This document shows positions 1 to 6,799 of a DNA stretch of 14,063 nucleotides, piece by piece. The translations under genes and the position numbers were made by a program. The notes under the pieces were generated by a model. The model did no database searches. It saw only the letters and a list, made by a program, of their open reading frames with translations, and was not told the DNA's origin. The stretch is taken from NCBI GenBank assembly GCA_950068635.1, contig CATMIM010000001.1, positions 1 through 14,063 on the forward strand, in the 5' to 3' direction. Position 1 is the stretch's first letter. Each line of letters starts with the position of its first letter. Origin of the DNA: an uncultured Candidatus Poseidoniales archaeon. GTDB lineage: Archaea; Thermoplasmatota; Poseidoniia; Poseidoniales; Thalassarchaeaceae.

Positions 1-1
1 T

Positions 2-124
2 GCTGATGGCACTTACTATGAGAATCTCTTTGTAGATAAAGAAATCACCTTAGGAAGTCATTATATCATTGATGGAGATATTGCTAAGTCCATTAGGTGC
101 ATTGCAAATGCTTTGAATAGGTGA
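2..124 (+). CDS. 3' end of an unrecognised AT-rich gene (partial)
   Basis: An open frame runs from the window edge to a TGA at 122-124 and encodes about 40 residues, including YYENLFVDKEIT and IIDGDIAKSIRCIANALNR. I do not recognise the family. The piece is mixed charged and hydrophobic, with no membrane segment. It is read convergently with the nuo operon, and its stop codon touches the T-run of the operon terminator. By hand count its G+C is about 35% (42 of 120), far below the roughly 60% of the neighbouring operon, which suggests a gene of different origin or an assembly junction. Coding status rests only on an open frame with plausible codon use, so it is moderately supported. The start lies outside the window. 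Confidence 0.5.
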   Translation, partial: ADGTYYENLFVDKEITLGSHYIIDGDIAKSIRCIANALNR

Positions 125-159
125 AAAACCCACTGATTAAGTAGTACGAATCAGGGGGT
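124..159 (-). terminator. Hairpin plus T-run terminating the nuo operon
   Basis: On the minus strand an 11-position stem (128-138 pairing with 149-159, one A/G mismatch, 10-nt loop) is followed directly by TTTTT (128-124, the first T closing the stem). It begins 10 bases after the nuoN stop codon. The form matches an intrinsic terminator, and an oligo-T run alone is a known archaeal termination signal. The plus-strand reading has no T-run after the hairpin, so the element serves the nuo operon rather than the AT-rich gene. Confidence 0.75.
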
Positions 160-169
160 ACCCTCTGGT

Positions 170-1960
170 TCAAGCGAGCTCGAACAGGGACTCAGCAGCG
201 TTGCTCACCAGCACGATCAGTTGGTCAGCGAACGGCCCGAACCCGAAGGCGACCGCGCCGATCATGCAGAACACGATCGCCAGCCGCAGGAACGGAGCAG
301 GGGCGAGCGGAGCCCGGGTAGGTGGTGCCTCGAAGAACATCACCCAGCCCAACCTGAGGTAGTAGAACAGCGAGAGAGCGGAGTTGAGGAACACGAGCAC
401 TGCGAGCCAGAACACCCAGTGCAGCGAACCCATCGCCGCCAACAACCCGTCATCGAAGGTCATCGTGTTGTGCACGGTCGCATCGACGATTCCGCTGACC
501 ATCAGCAACTTCGACAGGAAGCCCGCGAATGGCGGCACACCGGCCAGAGAGAGCATGAACACGAACAGAGCCAATGCGATGATCGGATCTCTTCGGGCCA
601 GTCCATGGAAGTCTCTAATGTCGGACCCCTCGCCATCGATCTCGACCAACGCGATCACGAGGAACGAGCCCAGTTTGAAGGTCACCAGCACGACCAGATG
701 GAACAGCATCGCAGCGACGATCAGTTCGGCCACCACGTGCGTGCCGTAGACGGAGTTGACACCGATGGCGGCCACCGCCGCCAGCAGGTAGCCGGCATGG
801 GCGACAGACGAGTAGGCCAGCATGCGCTTCGGATTGCTGCTCGACAGCGCGGCGAAGTTGCCCCAGGTCATCGTCACGGCGGCGAGCAGCCCGATCACGC
901 CGACCCAGAAGGCGGAGCCCTGCTCAGGCATGGCGATGGTCACCAGGATGCGCAGCAGCACGACGAATCCCATCGCCTTCGATGCGGTAGCCAGCACTCC
1001 GGCGACCGGACTGGCGGCTCCCGTGTAGGCATCGGGTGTGGCCAAGTGGAACGGTGCCGCGCTCACCTTGAAGGCGATCGCCACGAGCAGGAAGGAGAGC
1101 CCGAACAGCGCCAACGGGTCGAGCACGTCTCCCATGCCCGCCCACGCGCCCGCGAGCCCATTGACCCCCGAGATCTGCAGGCTCCCGTTCCACAGGTAGA
1201 GCAGCGACAGACCGTAGAGCCCGACCGCCGAGGAGACCGAGCCGACGATGAAATACTTCACACCACCCTCGGTGGCCGACTTGTTCTCCTTGAGGAAGGA
1301 GACCAGCACGTACGAGGAGAGGGCGGCCAGTTCGAGACCGACGAACAGCAGGAACAGGTCGGCGGCGAGCGCCACGAACGCCATCCCGAAGGCGGTCATC
1401 AGCACGAGCAGGTGGAAGTCCACCTGGCGGCGGTTGTCGAGCAGCATCTGGATGCGCCGCGACTCGTGCGGCTCGCGCAGTTCATCGGCGTGGATCAGGT
1501 TGTGCGGCGTGGCCGGCAGACGATACCAAGAGGCGGTGGCTGCGAGCATCAGCGCGCCGAAGAACAGCACCTCGAGCAGCCGACTGAAGCCATCGACGCG
1601 CAGCATCAAGCCGTCATCGGGAATTCCCAAGCAGCTCGCATAGGCCACGCCATCAGCGGCGATGCACCAGACGTTGTCCACATCGAACATCGGAGATTTT
1701 GTCTGCGAGATGAGTGCCAGCGCCGCCGCGAACATCAGCGTGGTGACGCTGATGATTCCCGGAACTCGCGGACTGGACGACCATCCGAAGCGCTTCCCTC
1801 CGAGGAAGTAGGGGAGTCGAACGTTCGTGTTCGGGATCGGCAGCCGGAAGGTGGCGTCTCCGAGGTTCGGCACGAGCATCATCAGCACCATGCCCACCAC
1901 GAGGGTGAACTCGGGCAGCAGCACCTTGGCGGTGAGCGGGTCAGCCAGCAGGGAACTCAT
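170..1960 (-). CDS. nuoN: Complex I antiporter-like subunit N
   Basis: This is a membrane-arm proton-pumping subunit of complex I (596 aa; E. coli NuoN is about 485). The ATG at 1960 overlaps the nuoM stop as ATGA and has a G-rich sequence (GGGGGGTGG) just upstream; a longer in-frame extension to 2113 only shadows nuoM. About 14 membrane segments are visible. Motifs match the Mrp-antiporter-like family: E210 in FVGLELAALSSYVLV, K298 in AFKVSAAPFH, K328 in ASKAMGF and K484 in GFLSKLLM, which by motif correspond to the E. coli NuoN residues E133, K217, K247 and K395. PKRMLAYSSVAHAGY is also typical. The extra length lies in hydrophilic loops at residues 31-68, about 100-118 and 148-182. It is the last gene of the operon and is followed by the terminator. 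Confidence 0.96.
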   Translation of the reverse strand: MSSLLADPLTAKVLLPEFTLVVGMVLMMLVPNLGDATFRLPIPNTNVRLPYFLGGKRFGWSSSPRVPGIISVTTLMFAAALALISQTKSPMFDVDNVWCIAADGVAYASCLGIPDDGLMLRVDGFSRLLEVLFFGALMLAATASWYRLPATPHNLIHADELREPHESRRIQMLLDNRRQVDFHLLVLMTAFGMAFVALAADLFLLFVGLELAALSSYVLVSFLKENKSATEGGVKYFIVGSVSSAVGLYGLSLLYLWNGSLQISGVNGLAGAWAGMGDVLDPLALFGLSFLLVAIAFKVSAAPFHLATPDAYTGAASPVAGVLATASKAMGFVVLLRILVTIAMPEQGSAFWVGVIGLLAAVTMTWGNFAALSSSNPKRMLAYSSVAHAGYLLAAVAAIGVNSVYGTHVVAELIVAAMLFHLVVLVTFKLGSFLVIALVEIDGEGSDIRDFHGLARRDPIIALALFVFMLSLAGVPPFAGFLSKLLMVSGIVDATVHNTMTFDDGLLAAMGSLHWVFWLAVLVFLNSALSLFYYLRLGWVMFFEAPPTRAPLAPAPFLRLAIVFCMIGAVAFGFGPFADQLIVLVSNAAESLFELA

Positions 1961-3609
1961 GGCCCACCCCCCATGCTGTTGAGTGCGGCGAGCAGCACAT
2001 TCTCGACCAGCGTCGAGGACCATCCTGACATCATATCGAAGAAGATGAACGGCAGCACGCCGAGCAGCGCGATGAAAGCAGCGAGCACGAACATCCCGAC
2101 GTTCTCGTGCCACGTGATGTCGACCGGCTCCTCTCCGTGCAGACTCTCAGGAAGCTCTCCCTCCGCACCACCTTCGAAGATGGTGCGCTGCATCGCCCAG
2201 ATGTAGTAGGCGCCGGTGATGATGAGCGTGAGCGCGGGCAGCAGGACCAACCAGCCGAACGCCATCCAGAATGCGATCAGGATCGCTATCTCGGCCACGA
2301 ATCCAGCGAGCAACGGCAGGCCGAGGCTCGCCATGCAGCCGAACATCATGTGCCCGGCCAGCCACGGCGAGTGGCGAGCGATTCCGCGCATCGAGCCGAT
2401 CTCGAGCGTGTGGTAGTGGTGCTTGAAGGCGCCCGCCACGGCGAACAGCATCGGCGAGATGAGGCCGTGGGCGAGCATCATGAACAGGGCGCCGGCGATG
2501 CCCAGCGGCTGCATCGTGGCGATTCCGAGGAAGATGAGTCCCATGTGCGAGACCGATGAGTAGGCTATCAGCCGCTTGAGATTGGTCTGGCCCAGACAGA
2601 CCCAGGCGGCATAGACCAGACTCACCATTCCGAGCAGCAGCAGCAGCCATGTGTAGTGGATGGTCGCTTCGGGCAGCAGCGTCACCGCGACGCGTATGAA
2701 TCCGTAGGCACCCATCTTCAGCATCACGCCGGCGAGCAGCATCGAGCCGGCCGTGGGCGCCTCGACGTGCGCATCAGGCAGCCAGGTGTGTACCGGCACC
2801 GAGGGCATCTTGGCGGCGAAGCCGACCAGCAGCAGCAGGAAGACGAACTTCTGCATCCCGAAACCGCCGAGGAACGTGATTGACGGAGTCGTGGCAGAGG
2901 CGGCCATCAGGGTGACGTCGAAGGAGCGTCCGGTGATATTGCCCTCCCAGAGAGGCACGCTGGTGAAGAAGTAGAGGATCAGGATGCCTGCGAGCATGAT
3001 GACGCTCGCCGTGAAGGTGTAGATGAAGAACTTCTGAGCGGCGTAGCGGCGGTTCTCGCCACCCCACATGAGGATGAGGAAGAACATCGGGATCAGCGTC
3101 AATTCCCAGAAGACGTAGAACAGGAACAGGTCGAGAGAGACGAACACGCCGATGAGCGCGCCCTCCATCATCAGCAGCAGAGTGTGGAAGTATGCACCCT
3201 TCTTCGCATTCCAGTCGACCAGCATCGACACCGGCACCAGCAGGGTCGTCAACCACACCATGGGGAACGACAGCCCGTCCACACCGACGTGCCACGACAC
3301 CCCGATTCCCGAGATGAGCGCGCACGCCCCCGCCTCGATCTGCCCGGTCGTGCAGTTCTCGTACGCGTATTCGTTGAGGTTGAGCGAGAACCACTCGATG
3401 CCGCTGTAGGATTCGAGGAACATCAGCGTGGCGAGCACGAACAGCAGCAGCGACAGGCCGAACGAGATGAGCCGGACATGCTTTGTCAGGTCCTTGCGCT
3501 GCGACGGTGGCGCAGCCCAGGCGACGAGCATCAGCGTGGCACCGGCGACGATCGGCAGCAGCACCAGCAGCGAGAGCGGATTGCCGAACGCTGTCGTCAG
3601 GTCGTTCAT
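1957..3609 (-). CDS. nuoM: Complex I antiporter-like subunit M
   Basis: This is a proton-translocating membrane-arm subunit of complex I (550 aa, close to the family's usual 500-550). I chose the ATG at 3609, which overlaps the nuoL stop (ATGA) and has GGAGGG seven bases upstream; a GTG at 3624 would add only five residues. About 14 membrane segments are present. Conserved residues are E169 in FWELTLIPMFF, K267 in AAKMPSVPVHTWLPDAH, K298 in GVMLKMGAYGF and E440 in FVAEIAI. Their spacing (31 residues between the two lysines, 142 from the second lysine to the glutamate) equals that of E. coli K234, K265 and E407. HVEAPTAGSMLLAG and LKRLIAYSSVSHMG are family signatures. A periplasmic-side loop at about 70-100 is longer than usual and holds two cysteines (C86, C96). 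Confidence 0.97.
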   Translation of the reverse strand: MNDLTTAFGNPLSLLVLLPIVAGATLMLVAWAAPPSQRKDLTKHVRLISFGLSLLLFVLATLMFLESYSGIEWFSLNLNEYAYENCTTGQIEAGACALISGIGVSWHVGVDGLSFPMVWLTTLLVPVSMLVDWNAKKGAYFHTLLLMMEGALIGVFVSLDLFLFYVFWELTLIPMFFLILMWGGENRRYAAQKFFIYTFTASVIMLAGILILYFFTSVPLWEGNITGRSFDVTLMAASATTPSITFLGGFGMQKFVFLLLLVGFAAKMPSVPVHTWLPDAHVEAPTAGSMLLAGVMLKMGAYGFIRVAVTLLPEATIHYTWLLLLLGMVSLVYAAWVCLGQTNLKRLIAYSSVSHMGLIFLGIATMQPLGIAGALFMMLAHGLISPMLFAVAGAFKHHYHTLEIGSMRGIARHSPWLAGHMMFGCMASLGLPLLAGFVAEIAILIAFWMAFGWLVLLPALTLIITGAYYIWAMQRTIFEGGAEGELPESLHGEEPVDITWHENVGMFVLAAFIALLGVLPFIFFDMMSGWSSTLVENVLLAALNSMGGGP

Positions 3610-5939
3610 ACTGCCACCCTCCACATGAGCGCGGCGATGCTCAGCGTACCCACCACCGCCATCAGGATGTAGTCACGCGCGGAGCCCGTGGTCAGCTTGC
3701 GCACCTCGCCGCTGATCGACTGGCTGCCCCATTCGATTCCCCTGATCGCGCCATCGATGATCCTATTGTCGAACCAGGCGAGCACATTGGCCAATGGAAT
3801 GACCGTGGCCGCCACCGCCGCGTCGTACCACTCATCGAAGAACAGACGGCGCTGCAGCGCATCCGCCACCCCTGAATTGGCGAGCGCGGTGACATCCGAC
3901 TTCCCGAAGCGGGTCGACAGCGGCAGCAGCCAGGCGATGCCGACGTGGGCGCTCTCGCCCTTCGCCAGCCGGCCGCCATGGATGCGCATCGCCATCATCG
4001 GCCCGAGCACGAGCGAGATCGCCACCGCCGTCCAGGTGATCAGCAGCAGGAATGTGTCGGCCGGCAGGAAGGCATGCTTGATGGTCTCGAGCACCGTCAT
4101 GAGCGTACCATCATGTCCGAGCGCGGAACCGAGAGATTCTCCTTCACCGAGCCAGTGCACCGCCCCGAGCAGCGACAGCAGGAACCCACCCAGCAGCGCG
4201 ATGACGCTGAGCAGCACCAGCGGTGTCCTGATCCACGGCGTCGCCTCGTGCGCGTGGGCGGCGAACACGCTCTTCGGCTTGCCCGCGAAGGTCATCATCC
4301 ACATGCGCGTCATGTAGAATCCAGTCATCCCAGCGGTCAGCAGGATGAGGAACGCCGGGAACAGCATCCACGAGGCACCGTAGAGCGCAGTGGCGGACCA
4401 GGTCTCGGCGATGATGCCCTCCTTGGACCAGAAACCGCCGATCAACGGCAGACCGATGATCGACGCCGAGCCGATCGCCATGGCGGTGGCGGTGACCGGC
4501 AGCTTGGACGCCAGGCCACCCATGTTGCGCATGTCCTGCGCATCGAAGTCGTCATCGTGATCACCGGGATCGCTCACGTGATCATGCGCGTGATGCATCT
4601 CGTGGATGACCGAACCGGACGCCATGAACAGCATCCCTTTCGCCATCGCGTGGTTGAACAGGTGGAACATCGAGGCGCCGAAGGCGATGACCGCCGCGTG
4701 ATGGTGATCGTTGTTGAACAGCCACAGAGACACACCGAGCCCGGTGAAGATGTATGCCAACTGGCTCATCGTGGAATAGGCGAGCACCTTCTTGATGTCG
4801 TTCTGCACGAAGGCGATCATCGCCGCCATGCACGCGGTGATCCCTCCGGTCCAAGCGATGATGATGGCCACATCCCCGAGTCCCTCGACCCCTGAGCCGT
4901 GTGCGGTTACGTCGAAGAACGGCACCATGCGAGCGACGAGGTAGAGCCCGGCGTTGACCATCGTGGCGGCGTGGATGAGCGCTGACACCGGGGTCGGACC
5001 CTCCATGGCGTCCGGCAGCCAGACGTGCAGCGGGAACTGTGCCGACTTGCCCACCGCGCCGATGAACAGCATCAGCATCGCCCACTTCAGCATCCCAGCA
5101 TCGACCGTTCCTCCGATCGACGGGTCCCCGAAGATGACGGCGTAGTCCAGTGAGCCGTAGAGGTCGTAGAGGATCAGCAGGCCGATGAGCAGGAACACAT
5201 CACCGACGCGCGTGGTCAGGAACGCCTTCTTCGCTGCGTATGCCGCGCTCGGACGCTCGTAGTAGAAGCCGATCAGCAGGTAGGAGCAGAGCCCCATGAT
5301 CTCCCAGAAGACGAACAGCCAGAGGAATGAGTCGGCCAGCACCATCCCCAGCATGCCGGCGCTGAAAAGCACGAATTCAGCGTAGAATCGGTGATTACGG
5401 TCCTCGTTGATGGGGTCGGTGTTCATGTAGCCAAGAGAGAACCAGCAGATGAGGAAGCACAGGAAGGCGGCAACGAACAACAGCATCAGCGACAAGGGGT
5501 CCACCCAGATACCGACGCCCAGCGCGATGTCCTGCTCCATCGTCACCCAGGTGCCATCAGCCGTCTGCCCGAGCACATCGAAGCTGATCCAGTTGAACAG
5601 GTTCCACCTCAGGGCATCTTCGTCGCCGGTTCCCTGGGTGAAGAACTGGATGGCGAGCCAGACGGAGAGCGAAAGCGCGATGGCAAGGCCGCAGATGGCG
5701 ATCATGCCGCCTTCCTTGAAGCGCTCCTTCCACCAATCCTCCTTGTTGTAGACCTGCCCGAGGATGGCTATGATGGGGAATATCAGCAGTGGAATCAGGG
5801 GTATCAGGAACGCTGACTCGAGCGCATCGAACGGTGAGCCGCGAGCGAACTCCCCCCCGTAGATGCGCATGAACGGGAACAGCAGGAGCAGCCCGATGGG
5901 GATGAGGAACTTCATCTCCGGATTCTTCGACTCTCCCAT
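3606..5939 (-). CDS. nuoL: Complex I antiporter-like subunit L
   Basis: This is the distal antiporter-like subunit of complex I (777 aa; E. coli NuoL is 613). The start is ATG at 5939, seven bases after AGGAGGT; the open frame extends further only as a shadow of nuoK. Conserved residues are E213 (FWEIMGLCSYLLIG), K298 (VGKSAQFPLHVWLPDAMEG), K434 (HAMAKGMLF) and K506 (GGFWSKEGII), matching by motif E. coli E144, K229, K342 and K399. LIHAATMVNAGLYL and DIKKVLAYSTMSQL are also typical. The C-terminus (about 660-777) has the long amphipathic lateral-helix region plus a final membrane segment. Two oddities stand out. The N-terminus is 69 residues longer than in E. coli and includes an extra membrane segment at 11-24. 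The loop at 446-469 carries six His and seven Asp. Confidence 0.97.
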   Translation of the reverse strand: MGESKNPEMKFLIPIGLLLLFPFMRIYGGEFARGSPFDALESAFLIPLIPLLIFPIIAILGQVYNKEDWWKERFKEGGMIAICGLAIALSLSVWLAIQFFTQGTGDEDALRWNLFNWISFDVLGQTADGTWVTMEQDIALGVGIWVDPLSLMLLFVAAFLCFLICWFSLGYMNTDPINEDRNHRFYAEFVLFSAGMLGMVLADSFLWLFVFWEIMGLCSYLLIGFYYERPSAAYAAKKAFLTTRVGDVFLLIGLLILYDLYGSLDYAVIFGDPSIGGTVDAGMLKWAMLMLFIGAVGKSAQFPLHVWLPDAMEGPTPVSALIHAATMVNAGLYLVARMVPFFDVTAHGSGVEGLGDVAIIIAWTGGITACMAAMIAFVQNDIKKVLAYSTMSQLAYIFTGLGVSLWLFNNDHHHAAVIAFGASMFHLFNHAMAKGMLFMASGSVIHEMHHAHDHVSDPGDHDDDFDAQDMRNMGGLASKLPVTATAMAIGSASIIGLPLIGGFWSKEGIIAETWSATALYGASWMLFPAFLILLTAGMTGFYMTRMWMMTFAGKPKSVFAAHAHEATPWIRTPLVLLSVIALLGGFLLSLLGAVHWLGEGESLGSALGHDGTLMTVLETIKHAFLPADTFLLLITWTAVAISLVLGPMMAMRIHGGRLAKGESAHVGIAWLLPLSTRFGKSDVTALANSGVADALQRRLFFDEWYDAAVAATVIPLANVLAWFDNRIIDGAIRGIEWGSQSISGEVRKLTTGSARDYILMAVVGTLSIAALMWRVAV

Positions 5940-5946
5940 CTGTTCC

Positions 5947-5953
5947 ACCTCCT
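5947..5953 (-). promoter_or_regulatory. Shine-Dalgarno that fixes the nuoL start
   Basis: AGGAGGT on the minus strand ends seven bases before the ATG at 5939 and shares one base with the nuoK stop codon. It decides the nuoL start at 5939 over upstream in-frame codons that only shadow nuoK. Confidence 0.85.
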
Positions 5954-6255
5954 CAATGCTTGAGATTCGTGATGTCGTCGAGCGAAATCGACTCATGCTC
6001 GCCGTAGAGCGCGAGGAAGATGGCCAGGCCCACCGCCACCTCGGCAGCGGCGATGGCGATGGCGATGGCGGTGAACACCCAGCCGGTGACGTCTCCGTGG
6101 TGCAGTGCACCGGCGACGAAGTTGAGGTTGACCGCGTTGAGCATGATCTCGACGCACATCAGCACGATGATCGCGTTCGCACGCGTGAACACGCCCACCA
6201 GCCCGATGCAGAACAGGATGGCGCCCAGGCCAGCGAGATACTCCGCCGGAATCAT
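5953..6255 (-). CDS. nuoK: Complex I subunit K
   Basis: This small membrane subunit (100 aa, exactly the usual length) has three helices and lies next to NuoJ and NuoN in the proton path. The start ATG at 6255 overlaps the nuoJ2 stop as TGATG, with GGGAGG just upstream. The two membrane glutamates needed for pumping are present at the same positions as in E. coli: E36 in VLMCVEIMLNAVNLNF and E72 in IAAAEVAVGLAIFLAL. The third helix begins with an Ala-Ile alternation encoded by a GCGATG hexamer repeat at the DNA level. The tail after helix 3 (HESISLDDITNLKH) is hydrophilic. Confidence 0.96.
   Translation of the reverse strand: MIPAEYLAGLGAILFCIGLVGVFTRANAIIVLMCVEIMLNAVNLNFVAGALHHGDVTGWVFTAIAIAIAAAEVAVGLAIFLALYGEHESISLDDITNLKH
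6050..6073. repeat. Hexanucleotide repeat inside nuoK
   Basis: Three perfect GCGATG units (6050-6067) followed by a variant GCGGTG unit. On the coding strand they encode the alternating Ala/Ile stretch of the third NuoK helix, just before E72. Gain or loss of one unit would keep the frame. Confidence 0.6.
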
Positions 6256-6527
6256 CAGTCATCCTCCCGTTGCTCCCAGAGCAGATTCACCAGTCGCTCG
6301 TCGCGGATGAGATAGGATGCGCCGATCATCGCCATCGCCAGCAGGGCTCCGAGAATGATCACCGCCACCGACCAGTCGGTCAGCAGCTCGGTCGCCAGAT
6401 TGGTCGAACTGAGTTCCGAGAGGTCTTCCTCGCCGTCGTCCCACATCGGGTGGCCCATGATGGCCAGCAGCAGGAAGCCGCACAGCGCGCCGACGCCGAT
6501 GCGTACCATAGTCGCGAGCATCCTCAT
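6255..6527 (-). CDS. nuoJ2: Complex I subunit J, C-terminal half (NuoJ2)
   Basis: This 90-residue protein carries the last two membrane helices of a NuoJ subunit: about 7-24 (VRIGVGALCGFLLLAIM) and about 51-74 (WSVAVIILGALLAMAMIGAS). Between them is an acidic loop (DDGEEDLSEL). ...TDWSVAVIILGALLAMAMIGA matches the conserved NuoJ segment that follows the 'lytty ... plE...sillLvAliGA' region. It starts at the ATG at 6527, overlapping the nuoJ1 stop (ATGA), with AGGAGGAGGA upstream. The split of J into two coupled genes is known in haloarchaea (NuoJ1/NuoJ2) and supports an archaeal origin. The two halves together (180 aa) equal a full NuoJ, so this is a functional split rather than a recent frameshift: each half has its own start and Shine-Dalgarno. 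Confidence 0.88.
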   Translation of the reverse strand: MRMLATMVRIGVGALCGFLLLAIMGHPMWDDGEEDLSELSSTNLATELLTDWSVAVIILGALLAMAMIGASYLIRDERLVNLLWEQREDD

Positions 6528-6796
6528 TCGAAGTCCTCCTCCTGGATCTGTCTGCGGGTGAGCATCACGCCGAACAGCACGACCAGCAGCACGCTGCCGA
6601 GATAGACGAGGATCTGAATCGCTGCCAGCAGTTCGGCGCCTGTGAGCAGGAAGACTCCGGCGACGGCAAGGAAGCAGAAGATGAGGTAGAGCATCGAGTG
6701 GGCGACCCGCTTGGCGTAGATGGTGCCGAACGCACCCGCGATGGCGAGCAGTGCCAGCAGGGCGAATGCGAACTCTTCGAGCAGGGAGGCGGGCAT
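6524..6796 (-). CDS. nuoJ1: Complex I subunit J, N-terminal half (NuoJ1)
   Basis: This 90-residue protein has the first three NuoJ helices: about 7-25, 32-51 and 56-79. HSMLYLIFCFLAVAGVFLL and GAELLAAIQILVYLGSVLLV are the classic NuoJ signature, with E55 and Y65 conserved. The third helix is the one that carries the pi-bulge involved in conformational coupling in other complex I structures. The start ATG at 6796 lies three bases after the nuoI stop and has GGAGG eight bases upstream. The protein ends in a charged tail (RRQIQEEDFE) just where a one-piece NuoJ would continue to helix 4; the rest is encoded by the overlapping nuoJ2. Confidence 0.93.
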   Translation of the reverse strand: MPASLLEEFAFALLALLAIAGAFGTIYAKRVAHSMLYLIFCFLAVAGVFLLTGAELLAAIQILVYLGSVLLVVLFGVMLTRRQIQEEDFE

Positions 6797-6799
6797 CTC

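Noticed and set aside
221..2206. Plus-strand open frame of 661 codons opposite nuoN and nuoM
   Set aside because: It is the antisense shadow of a high-GC gene: its product is Arg/His/Gln/Glu-rich low-complexity protein with no domain, while the minus strand encodes clear NuoN and NuoM.
6524..6527. Possible frameshift breaking nuoJ
   Set aside because: Each half has its own Shine-Dalgarno and start, the junction is an ATGA overlap as elsewhere in the operon, and the split matches known archaeal J1/J2 genes.
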